Shown in pieces: positions 34,409 to 46,300 of a stretch of 64,000 nt of DNA. The first letter of the stretch is position 1. Every line of letters starts with the position of its first letter. A program made the position numbers and the translations under genes. Origin of the DNA: Eurosta solidaginis (lineage: Eukaryota; Arthropoda; Insecta; Diptera; Tephritidae); assembly GCF_040869045.1 (NCBI RefSeq), contig NC_090319.1, positions 171,652,645 to 171,716,644 on the forward strand. The letters are read 5' to 3'. Below the pieces are notes generated by a model. The model saw nothing but the letters and a program-made list of their open reading frames with translations, did not search any database and was not told the DNA's origin.

Positions 34409-34907
34409 TGTTCGGCCTGGGTGCGTCTGAAACCGGCAGTGGGTAGGCGCACACGGGTCGATCTCGGAATGGATGGGCCACTCAAAGAAATAAATAAGAA
34501 CACAAAGAGGATTCCCTCGTTATAAAATAATATTTAATTAGAGTGTAGGGAAATATAAAGAGGATACAATATTACCTTTGCGTATAACTTGACGATGGTG
34601 CTCCTGGGCGATGTGAACTGCTTGGCGGTCAATCGAGAAAGAGGCCGGTTGTCCCGTTGATGACAACCGCTAAGCCGCGAAAAGGTCCTCTGGTATTAAG
34701 GAGGGGAAAAAAGCCACACACACAACAACCCCCACATATACGTGCATGGGTGCTGACAACCTGCACACACACGTGCATGTGTATGAAACGCATGCATGTG
34801 CATGCATGCACACAAATGCGGCGTGAGTGTGGGTGGCTGGAAATATTATTAAAACGTTAGGGAGGGGCGCCGTCAATCAGGTAAAAGTTAGGCATTGGGC
34901 CTAAACA
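34409..34907 (-). repeat. BEL/Pao 3' LTR (BEL-1), copy 1
   Basis: On the + strand it runs TGTTCGGCC...GGGCCTAAACA, so on the minus strand TGTTTAGGCC...GGCCGAACA, with TG..CA ends. Immediately inside, the minus strand reads CAAGGGGGCGGCA, a polypurine tract. About 499 bp. The interior has an alternating ACACGTGCATGTG/GCATGC tract at 34750-34830. No second LTR is found at the other end. Confidence 0.85.
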
Positions 34908-35744
34908 TGCCGCCCCCTTGCGGTACGCAACATCACAGTCCGCCAAGGATCACCGACCGTGAAGAAGAGAAGAAAAAAATAAAAAACTTATAACTAATTA
35001 TATCTAACTTAACATAACGCCGGCCAGTCCGCCGGCTTGGCGGCACGCAAAATGGTTTGCGCAGTGTGCGAGCTTGGTTGCTGCTGCCTCGGTCATTCGC
35101 CAATTTTCCCGTTATGGTTTAAGGCCTGAGCCAGGTTTGCCTAGAGCTAGGGATTGCGAAAAGAAGTAAGAAGATATACGTGTTCATATTTCTTGCCGTT
35201 TATTACAAATTCATTGGAAATGAACAAGCATAGAATTTTGTATGAAGAAAATTCAAGAAAAAATAACTTATTGTGATGATACAAGATTTTAAACGCACAC
35301 CTCCATTGTGAATTCATACAAGTGGCGAAGGTTTGATAGAAATGTTCACAATAGTAAACAGCTTCGATCACCTGTTCAATCGTTGTTCGATTACCTAAAT
35401 CATTAGCTCACCAGTGGTATATTGCTTTATTTACATATTTTAAAATGCCTGCATAGCTGGTGGCTTGAATTTAATCTATAAACTTGATTTTAGAAATGAA
35501 TATTAATATGTAGTCTGATTTTCGGTATACAAATTTAAAAGAAAGCTGAATAACGGCGAGCAAAAGAAAAACAAACCTTTATTTCCATCTGGCCATTCGC
35601 GACTGCCGTTCTCCCTGTCAGCTATTATTTGACACATAGGTATGGCAATGGAGGAATCGAACGATTTTTCGCTGGTACGAATTCACAATGCAAGTCTTTT
35701 GCAACTGTGTACACCAAAATTCAATAAAAATAACAAAGTATAAA
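34908..35744. other. BEL-1 interior/flank without recognisable pol
   Basis: 34908-35150 is GC-rich and probably the 3' untranslated part of the BEL element. 35150-35560 on the minus strand contains a protein-like piece (NRTTIEQVIEAVYYCEHFYQ) that I cannot identify and that may be another captured host fragment. The same sequence is at 49720-50340. Confidence 0.4.
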
Positions 35745-36860
35745 AAATTCATTTGTTTCGGTCGTTACCGAACATTTTGATGTTAGCCCTTGGTTGTGCC
35801 CGAGAGCACCCAACCGAAGATGGTACTCTGAGCCAGCAAAGGGCCAAACGAGGTGGGCAGAATCCCTGGTAATATTATTTCCGCATATACATCTGTTCCT
35901 AGGATGAGGCGGATCGGCGCGGATGCATGGAACTGCGGATCCGCCAGACGGAGATGTGCGTACGGGGCTGCGATGGCACTGTCGATGCTGGTTGTGGGTG
36001 TCATGCGCCGAAAATTTGATACGACCGCAGCATGGGTCGCAATTCTTTTGTTTTGTCCGTGTCTTCCTCGGATACGCAGCAGACATCCTGCTTGCCCGCC
36101 AATGTTGCTGGTAGGAAGTTGGAGCTCCTGGGTGAGCTCATCCGCAATCACTGTGGTGGGGGAGCATCCATCGATTAAGGCGCGGACGAGGTGTAGCCGC
36201 CTTCCTGCTTCTATTTTCACGACCGCGGTGGGGGTGATCGCTACCGTCGGTATCATGGTGGCGGTGGCAGCTGAATGCGGGACTAGGAGCCCTGCCCGGA
36301 AGGACGAAGAGGTCCAGCCTCCGTTCCAGCGTTCGACGCATATAATGAGATTGAGTCGTCCATCCGCTCTCGGGGTGAATCTAGCTCCTTTTCCACTTGG
36401 AGCGGGCTTCTCGTAATAGCTGCTCCTCTTCGTCGATCGAGGCGATGTGCAGCATCGTGTGGTACTTCTCGCCGCACCGTTTGCGTCACCCTTGGCTCGG
36501 GCACGCGTTAGAGCGGTGATCAGGCGCCAGACAATTTCCGCAGTAGCTTTCGCGAATGGTTACGTAGAGGCGCTCTTCTGACCTTTTCGCCCGAAAGGCT
36601 GGGCACAAGCGGATAGGGTGTTGCTCAAGACACACTCGGCATTCCGGCGAATAACGCGCTGCGTTCGTGGCAGCATTACGTTTTAAAGCGGCAAAACGAC
36701 CCATTTTTCTGAAAGGAGTGAAATAGGTTTCAAAGGGTCGGGTCATTGTCAAAGTGCAGGGGCGAGTGGTCCCTAATTGTATTGTTGAGATTTGGGATAT
36801 TTTAGTAGCGCTTGCGTAGGGGGCAAACATCTGTAGCAGTATAAAAATATTCATATTTGG
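35745..36860 (-). pseudogene. BEL/Pao gag zinc-knuckle and protease remnant (BEL-1), copy 1
   Basis: Minus-strand frames: 36486-36854 (MNIFILLQ.., with CRVCLEQHPIRLCPAF and CGNCLAPDHRSNACP, the Cys-His pattern at the BEL gag end), 36283-36504 (linker), and 35783-36256 with the BEL/Pao protease (HLVRALIDGCSPTTVIADEL; Asp-Gly then Cys-Ser at the active site) and the hallmark LILGTDVYAEIILPGI..LLAQSTIFGWVLSG. RT, RNase H and integrase are missing between this point and the 3' LTR. About 326 bp of linker present in copy 2 is deleted here. BEL proteases process the Gag-Pol chain. Confidence 0.8.
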
Positions 36861-38329
36861 CGCACATCATGTGCATGGCCTCTTTCCACGCACGTTATGT
36901 GCCTGGGTCTTTAGTGCCTTATTTTGTTTATTTTGTGTCGCCCGGTAGCGTTTTAGTTAGCCACGGGCACACTAGTGCTGCAGAAAAATGAGCATTTACG
37001 ATTTTGCAAATTCTGGTACCGACCCGGGTAGAAAGTGTATAGTGTGGGTTCTTTTGAGTCGCTGTTATTTGTGTTGTTGGTGCTAAAAACCAACAATTTT
37101 CCTGCCCGCCGCAAAAAAAAAATGTCTGGACAGCAAAATTGTCTGCCAATAAAGAAAAAATATGTTCGTTTTGGAAGAGGGGAGAGATTTATAAAATGTA
37201 TAATTTTTTATTTGTTGGTATTGCCCTCCGCTTATTAGTTCAACTTATCCCAAGTACTCTTGTAGTCCTGTTTTATTGATGGCCTTTATCAAAAGGCACG
37301 GTTCCCGAAGGGTATTTGGCTCCGATACCGATTCCTCAGACTCGAGTTTTTGGGTACCCGTTTGCATCTTTTTATGCATCCCTAATATAATGTACATTTA
37401 AACTCGGCATATATATGTACATACGTTGGTATAAGTATATGGATAGGTTTACTAACTTTTCTGACCCATTCTCATTTTCTACTACTTCTGCCGCCAAGAC
37501 TTGGATTCTGCCAATATTTCAGGATACGTATACTGCGATCATTTTAAAGTGTCTAATTGCCAAGCCCACCCAAATAACATTAGGAGGGGATACTGATTAA
37601 AATCAGTAAATATTTGAAAAATTTGTGAACAACTTTAAACAAGAAATGAATTTTCGATGAGATAAATATAGTAACTGAGCACGCAAATATGATCTGCGCT
37701 ATTTCTCTCAGTTTTTTTTTTTTTTTTGTGAATTTGAACGAAAATAAAAAGTTTTACGTAAACGATAACATGCCGAAATCGGTTATTTGGTGGCAGTATT
37801 TTTGGGTACTTTGGAATATTCTTGCTGTGATTAGACGTTTTGGTACATGTTTGTCAGTATTTCACACTCACGATACAGGAAAAAAAAGTGAGTATCGTAT
37901 AGGCATAAGCTATGTAGGTATATACAAAGGTACATGTAATTTTGGCTTGTTTACGTGTTTTAAAGGTGTCATTTCCTTGAAATGCGCGTTATTTGTTTTA
38001 CAATGCATTATTAATTGTTTGGTACAAATATGAACTGTAGCTGTTGTTTTCTTGGTAAAAACTACCAACTACTTATTATTTTAATTTTTTCGTCTACTAC
38101 CATTCCCTTTTTAGAATTCCGCTCACTGGTACCAACATACCAACGGCAAAGACAAAAAACGCACATTCATACATACCCGTGTATAGAATGTAAAATTCCT
38201 ATGAATTGAAACAACGGGAAATGTATCAAGTGATTTTCCGTTCTTTCATTTCATTTTTTACTACGGCGTGGCCTTGAGTAGTAAGTCATAAAGGAAAAAT
38301 TAACATTGCTTGAGATCGTTTAAAAATTA
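36861..38329. other. Gene-poor interior of duplicated segment
   Basis: No supported gene. A T-run at about 37712-37727 and short open frames without protein-like features. 38225-38329 may be RpS23 upstream sequence. The counterpart is 51742-53280. Confidence 0.5.
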
Positions 38330-38582
38330 TGGGCAAGCCAAGAGGTCTTCGCACAGCCAGGAAGCATGTGAATCATCGCCGCGATCAGCGTTGATAAAGA
38401 TTACGAAAAGGCGCATTTTAGAACAAGATGGAAGGCTAATCCTTTTGATGGAGCATCTCATGCCAAAGGCATCGTACTCGAAAAAGTTGGTGTTGAAGCC
38501 AAAACAGCCTAACTCTGCCATTTGTAAGTGCGTGAGGGTTCCACTCATCAAGAATGGTAAGAAAATTAATGCATTGTTGATT
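38330..38582 (+). pseudogene. RpS23: RpS23 (40S ribosomal protein uS12) fragment, copy 1
   Basis: Starts ATGGGCAAGCCAAGAGG ([21 protein letters not shown]), identical in style to eukaryotic uS12, the decoding-centre protein of the 40S subunit. A 5-bp deletion after the RDQR codons shifts the frame. Later the correct frame gives [20 protein letters not shown] and then, after one extra [21 protein letters not shown]. It stops at about codon 87 of the ~143 of the normal protein, at KNGKKINA followed by LLI-stop. The C-terminal half is absent. No poly-A tail is seen, but the coding part shows no intron, so origin by retrocopy or from an exon is open. Confidence 0.85.
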
Positions 38583-38624
38583 TAAAAATTTTATTTTTCA
38601 CGTTACTTGCAAACATTAGCAGGA

Positions 38625-39591
<967 letters not shown>

Positions 39592-39600
<9 letters not shown>

Positions 39601-39676
39601 ATAGTTATGATCAATCAATTTTGCGCCACTATCGGGATCAATACGCCAAAAGCTACATTTGCCTGGTTCATCTTAA
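39592..39676 (-). repeat. Second partial FoxK wing segment at the mevalonate kinase junction
   Basis: An ~80-bp block (CACTTCTTATAGTTATGATC..CTTTTGCGCCACTATCGGG..) repeats 39302-39386. It encodes the [20 protein letters not shown] part of FoxK but sits between FoxK and the mevalonate kinase piece, and it is read out of frame there. It is present in copy 2 at 56183-56265. Confidence 0.85.
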
Positions 39677-39938
39677 TGAGAAAGTCATTGACAAAATCAT
39701 TAAACTGCTGCAATTGAATTCCGAAAGCGAAATTCAATGTATCCAAATAAAATAAACCCACATTTGTTTCGGGTTCTGGACGAAATTGCAATCTTGTGCC
39801 AATACCAACACAAGCAGCTAAAGCTGGCTTTTTATATACAACAGCATGATCGCCATGTAAAATAACTTTACCAGGTGCAATCATTTCAAACTGTTTCATT
39901 GTTGGGTCGTGCTTAAATAATTCACTTAAGTCAAACAA
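39677..39938 (-). pseudogene. Mevalonate kinase N-terminal fragment, copy 1
   Basis: Minus-strand frame 39938-39677 contains MIAPGKVILHGDHAVVYKKP and LAACVGIGTRLQFRPEPE, the N terminus and first ATP-binding segment of mevalonate kinase (GHMP kinase family), which phosphorylates mevalonate in isoprenoid synthesis. The normal Gly-Glu-His is Gly-Asp-His here. The homology ends after FVNDFLI, where the displaced FoxK piece begins, so over two thirds of the kinase is missing. In Drosophila the mevalonate kinase and BolA-like genes are, as I recall, a dicistronic pair (CG33671/CG33672), which fits the BolA-like piece lying just upstream on the same strand. Confidence 0.82.
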
Positions 39939-40518
39939 GCAAAAAGGTTGCTCGGTGATATTCGGTTATTTGCTAATTCTCGTGCTACATACAATATACG
40001 TTAAGAATAAGCTCCTTTTTGCAAATATAGCGATCGCAAACAACTGGCTTGTTACTTCATACACCAACAATCCAATACTGTTTTTCAACACACTACGGGG
40101 ATCGGGTTCGCCACGTTACGATTTTGATTGGATTGTGTTAAGTAAAAGCAGTGTATTCGTATATTGTATGTTAATTAGGTTACCTGTTGACTTTTGGTTT
40201 GTAGATCGGTTATCACTACTGTACAAATATATGCATAAATACAAAAGCTTCTATTTTATATGAACGCTTCTAAATTTGTTACTCTCTTTTAAATTTAAGC
40301 TACTTCAACGCTGTTGCACATGCGTATTTTATTGCGCATTTGATTTTTGTCATAGATATACATAAGTTATGTATGGGTGTGCATGCAGCAGCTAGTAAAC
40401 TTTCATTTTTCAGTAGCCGAGAGCTTACAGTAACGATATCTATCTGCAGATATACAGCTCTTTGTTACCACTGTTTCAGCCTTTTAAATTTAGCTGCTGC
40501 TTTTGTATTGTATTATTA
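39939..40518. other. Spacer between BolA-like and mevalonate kinase fragments
   Basis: No coding signal. Possibly the intergenic/untranslated part of the ancestral pair. The copy 2 counterpart carries a 425-bp insertion. Confidence 0.5.
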
Positions 40519-40663
40519 TTATTGTGATGTTTGTGACCCTTTTTCCCACTCTTCGGGTGTATATGATTTCTGTGAGAATGCGTGAATTTCTTTTAACTCC
40601 TCAGCAAGCGCACTATTCACTAAGCGGTGTTTCTGTAGCAAAGTTTTACCACGACTTACCAAC
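40519..40663 (-). pseudogene. BolA-like protein C-terminal fragment, copy 1
   Basis: Minus strand 40663-40519: SRGKTLLQKHRLVNSALAEE, then IHAFSQKSYTPEEWEK and a stop at 40519-40521. This is the C-terminal half of a BolA2-type protein, which with monothiol glutaredoxins handles Fe-S cluster and iron signalling; the RHR..N and HAF(S)QKT.TPEEW motifs are diagnostic. The N-terminal half is replaced by an unrelated exon ending in a splice donor (next entry). Confidence 0.8.
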
Positions 40664-41010
40664 TTACTTACCAGTTGGTGATAGATATGGGCTCTTTTGC
40701 TCCCTTTTCGGTAGGGATGCGTAATGTACGTTGAAGTTTATTGAGTACACCATTCGGTATACTAACATATTTCGTTAATGATGGACGTCAAATTTTGAAA
40801 GATGGTTTCTTCTTAGGTTGTGATTTATTTATTGGGTATTTAACATTTTGAAAAGCTGGTGGTGGCCTAATTGTTGCTGTCGTTGTTAAATATGCTGATA
40901 ATATATTAAAAGGTTTTGCCACATCATTCGCAATTGTTATATCGTGTGTAGCTTAACTATATATTTTTGATTTTAAATTTAACGTTAAGTTTTGCTGGAG
41001 GAGCAGGTTA
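40664..41010 (-). pseudogene. Unidentified exon fragment fused to BolA piece, copy 1
   Basis: Minus strand contains, across shifted frames, [38 protein letters not shown] and SLTKYVSIPNGVLNKLQRTL, RIPTEKGAKEPISITN, followed directly by GTAAGT (reverse complement at 40664-40669), so it looks like a genuine exon with its donor site. The composition is protein-like but I do not recognise the family. The copy 2 counterpart is at 57679-58080. Confidence 0.5.
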
Positions 41011-41393
41011 AGTGATTGTATCAATATTCTTATGGTTATGATCCTAAAAAATCTGGACAAACAAATTCAACAACGACAGCTCCACAAAGGTCGCAGGCCC
41101 TTTTAGAGGCTGAGGAAAGCCTCTTGCCTAGGGTTTAAAATAATGGGAGTTTAGTGACACCGTGGGCCAGAATATGAAGTCGAATATTTTATAAGGTTTT
41201 CTTATTTAATAGCGCAAATGTTAATGAAATGCAATTTCGAGTAATCACTGTTCGGTATTAAGAGCCGTTTGCTAAGAAATAATTTTGGCAATTCAAAGGT
41301 ATCCTATTAGCCGTATGCGGTCAAATTTTATAGTGGAAACCATAAAAACAATCCAAATCTTAAAATTGTGCATGAATACTCTCTCGTGAAATG

Positions 41394-41590
41394 CGCAATT
41401 ATAGACATAAATAATGTAAGGCACGATAACCTCGGAAGAGATTCTAAGCCGAGCTTCTCTCTCAATTTGGGTCGTGCTCCTCTTCTTTTGAGCCGACTCT
41501 GAACAGCATCTGCAAGGCAGATGAGCCCTCTTTGAGCGCTTCTCATGGCAGAATTACGCGCGGAGCGCTTGCCACACACTACCGAGGGGC
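41394..41590 (-). repeat. Dispersed repeat resembling one common in tephritid genomes
   Basis: Contains AAGGCACGATAACCTCGGAA, GGGTCGTGCTCCTCTTCTTT, TCTGCAAGGCAGATGAGCCC and CGCGCGGAGCGCTTGCCACA. I associate this combination from memory with a highly repeated element in Bactrocera-like sequences, possibly a non-LTR 3' region. It lies just beyond the right edge of duplicated copy 1. Confidence 0.4.
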
Positions 41591-41649
41591 GACCCCGCTT
41601 AGAAAACTTTTCTTCTAATTGAAAAAACTTGTTGTTGCAATGATCATTA

Positions 41650-41970
41650 GCAGTTAATGATTCACTGAATGCAATAGTGAGTTTATCATATCGATTGCAG
41701 CATATGTCACTGCCAAACCTTTACGGCGTAGAGCGGCTACAATTTTAGGGCCAATAATTTCGCGGAAGCCTGGTAAAGTTGAAAATGCGGCATATTCAAC
41801 TACTCGCAAGTAAACGTCTAAGTGCATGAAAAAATTGCTTCAATTTCAAGAATAGTCAATTGTGCTGTTGGATCCAATGGATCTAAGGAGCACGGCATAA
41901 CTTCAAGCATTGTGGGTATATTGGAAGTTTTATTGGGTGCCGCCGAAACAACCTCTTAGTATGGCAGCAA
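41650..41970 (-). pseudogene. Rme-8: Rme-8 / DNAJC13 fragment
   Basis: Minus strand, first frame: NIPTMLEVMPCSLDPLDPTA, QLTILEIEAIFSC. After a one-base shift: VVEYAAFSTLPGFREIIGPK and IVAALRRKGLAVTYAAIDMI. This resembles the armadillo-like region of RME-8/DNAJC13, the endosomal J-domain protein that recruits Hsc70 to sorting endosomes. Only ~100 codons of a >2000-residue protein are present. It is not part of the duplicated segment (no second copy seen). Confidence 0.6.
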
Positions 41971-42041
41971 CAGCTTTAAACAGTCTCAGTGAGTGGGTGA
42001 GTTTGATTCAATTACTAGAGGCTTGTTCTTCGATGTGCAAT

Positions 42042-42372
42042 CTGGACGGGTTACTTATACGAAGTAGGCAACAGGGGAATAATTCAATCCCCTTCAGTGA
42101 AATGGTAGTAGACAAGTATCTTTGGTAGTTATAAATTTGATTTTGACAGAAGAGTCAAGCTTTTGTGCGGTCCTGTTACACAGGGAGTATTCACCTTTTT
42201 ATTGTGAAAGTTCGGAAAGCACTCTTCCGTTAAGTATTCATGGAGGCGTTCCGGATAAACCGTGAATTTAGAATATTCGGAATACGTTCTTTGATACTAC
42301 CTCACGAGGTCCGAATATGCATAATATTCCACCTACAAAACCGATTCTCCAAATTCTCAAATGGAGACGAAT
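42042..42372. repeat. Inverted, shortened copy of the 30.36-31.13 kb repeat
   Basis: Reverse complement of the 30.36-31.13 kb repeat with its middle deleted. It begins CTGGACGGG (42036) and ends at about 42372. Confidence 0.7.
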
Positions 42373-43099
42373 CGTCCGGACATACGGGATTAGTAGAACA
42401 GAAGGTCGACTTTTAATACGCGCCCAAAAATATTTCTAATATTTCTTAAATTTATACAAAAACCAATGTTTCGACGCTGCATGCAGTCGGATGGCATTTA
42501 GGCATGCATGCACTTCCTTGCACGCAAAATTAATGCGCTATTAAGCTGAATGCGTAGAATTCCAAAATTATTTGAAAGTTGTGGGGGTTTTCATTCGAAG
42601 TTTGGAATAGTCAGGTGCTTTTCTTAAATATTCGGACTGGCTTAATTCGGATTTCTAAAATTATAAACCAATGCTAATATCTGGGGCAGATGAGTTTTCA
42701 CTTCTGCGGTAGGCTTTTCTGTTCATATGGCTTAGCAGCCAAAAAGGCTTGCACCGATACGAATGTTGGAGACTCGAGTTCAACGCTCAGCTCCCGGAAA
42801 GCCAGCTGATGAAGAAGTCGTAATGGGATGACAAGTGAATTGGGGTTGCTTCTTGAAAATTGTAAATAAAATAGGCCGAAGGCCTTTATGTTGTTTGGCA
42901 GATAGCGGATCTGCGGTAGGTTATTGGTTGGCCTCGTTTCGGATGAACGAGAGCCGGGTTTTTGGTGGATTATTGATAGGGAGGTGGAGTTCGGAAAGGA
43001 GGGAGAGAAACGGAGGGATTGTTATGAGGAGCTCTTGGCCTTCTCGCAATCCATCTCCTCCGTTGGAAGAAGGATCAGTTTGACCAAAGGTCGTGTGAC
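42373..43099. other. Gene-free; 3' end of BEL-2 lost here
   Basis: 42840-43099 may be 3' untranslated BEL-2 sequence (GC-rich, without frames). No LTR matching the other end is found. 42373-42830 shows nothing. Confidence 0.45.
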
Positions 43100-43335
43100 T
43101 TAACCCTTCTCTGTTATGAGGTCAACTACGCGAACTCGGTTATCTTCGCCGGGGTGTACATTGACGACTCGACCTAACCTCCATTCGTTGGGAGATAAGT
43201 TGTCCTCTTTGAGGACAGCGAGATCTCCCACTTTTATATTTTCTTTCGGATGCTTCCACTTCACTCGTTTTTCAAGTTCGGATAGATATTCCACCTTCCA
43301 TCGTTTGCAGAAAGTGTGATGGAGGGCTTTGAGTT
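43100..43335 (-). CDS. BEL/Pao integrase C-terminal tail (BEL-2), out of frame with pol
   Basis: Minus-strand frame with MVNRWQKLKALHHTFCKRWK, EYLSELEKRVKW and VGDLAVLKEDNLSPNEWRLG, then RVVNVHPGEDNRVRVVDL, the standard C-terminal domain that follows the BEL integrase (DUF5641-type), stopping at 43100. It continues the integrase of the large pol frame but is shifted by one base near 43335, where pol changes phase at RWSIDGRNSK. With a single indel repaired the protein would be continuous, so the break is probably recent. Confidence 0.85.
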
Positions 43336-46300
43336 TCTGCCATCGATTGACCATCGAGGCAGAGCTCTCACTGAATCTAGTTCTGGTGGAGCCAGCAGGT
43401 GGCTGCCGGTTAGGAAATGTCCTGGGGTTAGTGGTTCCAGATCCGTTGGGCCATTTGACCCTGGACTAAGAGGGCGCGAATTGAGGCACGCCTCAATCCG
43501 GCACAAAAGTGTTTGGAACTCCTCCATAGTATACTTATGGGGAGACGCGACCTTTTTGAAGTGGCTTTTGAAGCTCTTCACTCCCGCTTCCCACAGGCCG
43601 CCCATATGTGGAGCGGCGGCGGGAGTAAAATGCCAAGTTAATCCTTGTTGGCTGTACTTGGAGACTGTCTTGTCTCGGCTTTCTGCCAGGAAGGTTTTAA
43701 CTTCGGATCGTAAAGATCTTGACGCTCCGACAAAGTTTGTACCATTGTCGGAGTAGATGTTCTTCGGACATCCTCTTCTCGCGATAAAATGCGAGAAGGC
43801 TGCGAGAAAGCATGGGGTGCTGAGGTCACTAGTGGCCTCTAAGTGAATGGTCTTAGTGGAGAAACAGACAAAAATGCATACGTAGCCTTTTGACAGTCGA
43901 CATCCTCTACCGCGGTAGCTTTTGATGTCGAAAGGCCCCGCAAAGTCTACCCCGGTATTGGTGAACGCGCGTGTAAAAGTAGTCCGTTCGCAGGGAAGGG
44001 TACCCATAAGTTGGAACTGTGCCTGCTTTCGCTGAATAGTGCAGGTTTTGCAATTGTGGATGACGGCTCTGATCATGGTTTTGACATTCGGTATCCAGTA
44101 TTGGGTTAGGATGAGACGGAGCATTAGCTGGTTCTCGCCATGAAGGGAGTCATGATGAGCCATCATAACTGTAAGGCGAGACAGCCTACAATTGTAAGGC
44201 AAGATGATCGGATGACGCTCGTTGTATGGCATGTCTTTTGACGCCCCTAGACGCCCCCCTGTTCTAATAATATCATCTTTGTCGATATATGGGTTGAGTG
44301 ACAGTATTTCACTCTTTCGATCGATAGGTTCCCTATTTTTCAATTTTAAATATTCTGTCCCGTAAAATTGTTTCTGGCAGACTTGTATTAATGCTTGAGT
44401 CGTTGCCTTAATCTCATCGGCTGAGATTATACACGACCTTGCGTGGAACATTGCTTTAGTTTTTGGGTGAGTTCGTTTATAAAATCTCCTAACATAGGAT
44501 AGAACCTTTAAAGCCCTGGGTAAATTTGAAAAACGGTTGAGAATATCTACCTGATCTACCCTTGTCGTGGCATATGTTTGTGCCCTCCTCTCCTCAACAG
44601 ACGTTTTGTATTCGGTCCCTTGTGCTGGCCAGTGGGAATTGTCTTCTTGCAGCCAAGAAGGTCCCTGCCACCACAACGAATTGTTGACCAACTCTGATAC
44701 AAGTAGTCCTCTGCTTCCTAGATCCGCTGGATTAGATTCCGAGTCCACGTGAAGCCAGTCCTTTCTACCGACCATATCGATGATCTTAGTGATTCGGTGT
44801 GCGACGAAGGTTGACCAGGAACAGGGCGGCTTTCTTATCCATGCGAGTACGATGGTTGAATCCGTCCAGAGGGAAAGTTTTGCTGGCCCCAAATGAATGT
44901 TTCGGAATATTGATTCCATGATTTCTGCGAGCAGCACGGCGCCGCAAAGTTCTAAACGTGGTAGTGAGATGATTTTCACTGGGGCTACTCGGGTTTTGGC
45001 TAGCAAGAGATTTGTGAAAATTTTATCATCCCTTTTTACGCGCATGTAGATTGCTGCTGCATATGCCTTTTCCGATGCATTGCAAAAACCATGTGTTTCG
45101 ATGTCGTCCTCGGGCGTAAAATTTACCCATCGCGGTATCCTAATGTTATGTATTTCGTTATAGTGTTGGGTGAAATTTTCCCACCGTCCTAAGGTAGTTG
45201 GGGAGACAGGTTCGTCCCACACGGTGCCCTCTAACCAGATATGCTGCATTAGTATTTTTGCCACTATGACCATTGGTGCAAGCCAGCCTAAAGGGTCGAA
45301 AAGTTTGGCTATAGCGGATAGGATTACGCGTTTGGTGATGTTCTCGCCACTCTCTAAAGCTCCTGCGGTGAAGTAAAACATGTCTGAATGCGCGTTCCAT
45401 TGTATTCCGAGTGCCTTCACCGAGCTAGCCTCTTCAAACGCTAGGAAGTCCTCGCTGAGCAGATCCGTTTTGGGGATGTCCTGAAGGATTTCCTCACAAT
45501 TTGATGTCCACTTGCGCAATGGAAAGCCAGCTGAGTGTAATGCTTCGCGAATCTCGTTTCTTGCTCTGATGGTTGACGCTATTGTATGCCCTCCAGATAA
45601 AACGTCGTCGACATACATACTTTCTCGTAATATACCCGATGCTATTGGGTGCGTATTTTCTACATCATCAGCCAATTGTAGAAGTGACCGTATCGCGAGG
45701 TAGGGGGCGCAGTTTACACCAAATGTGACAGTCTTTAGTTCGTAAAGACTGATGGGTTCGTTGGGGGATGTTCGATGGACAATTCTTTGAAATTTGGCGT
45801 GATTATCGGTCACCCAAATCTGCCTATACATCTTTTCTATGTCGCTATTAAAGACAAAGCGGTACAGTCTCCAACGTAGAATTAAAATGGGCAAGTCTGC
45901 TTGGAGTACTGGACCTGGGTGGAGTATGTCGTTTAGACTAGTGCCATTTGCCGTCGGACTTGACGCGTTGAAGACGACGCGCACCTTGGTAATGGTACTT
46001 TCTGCCTTTCCAACGGCGTGGTGGGGCAGGAAATAATTATCCGAATCGTCGGATGGTATATTATTCTTAATTTTTCTCATATGTCCAAGTGTTTCGTATT
46101 CTGACAACACCCGAACATAAACTTTTCCTAAATCTTGGTTTTTCAGTAATCGCCCCTCATTTCTGAAGAATTGTGAACATGCGCGCTTTAGGGACGGTCC
46201 TAATTTAATGTTCTCAGGGTAATCCTGCCTGAATGGTAGCGAAACTGTATATCTTCCACTTTCATCACGTTTTGTTGTGTCCTTAAATAATTGTTCACAA

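Noticed and set aside
34629..34876. Cys/His-rich short frames in the BEL LTR, on both strands and repeated at 49441-49689
   Set aside because: They arise from the alternating ACACGTGCATG tract; the region is non-coding LTR.
37035..38033. Hydrophobic 60-114-aa frames upstream of RpS23
   Set aside because: Not preserved in frame in the second copy (51.9-53.0 kb) and without protein-like composition.
42835..43756. Plus-strand frames opposite BEL-2 pol (82-146 aa)
   Set aside because: Antisense shadows of the integrase coding sequence or GC-rich untranslated sequence.
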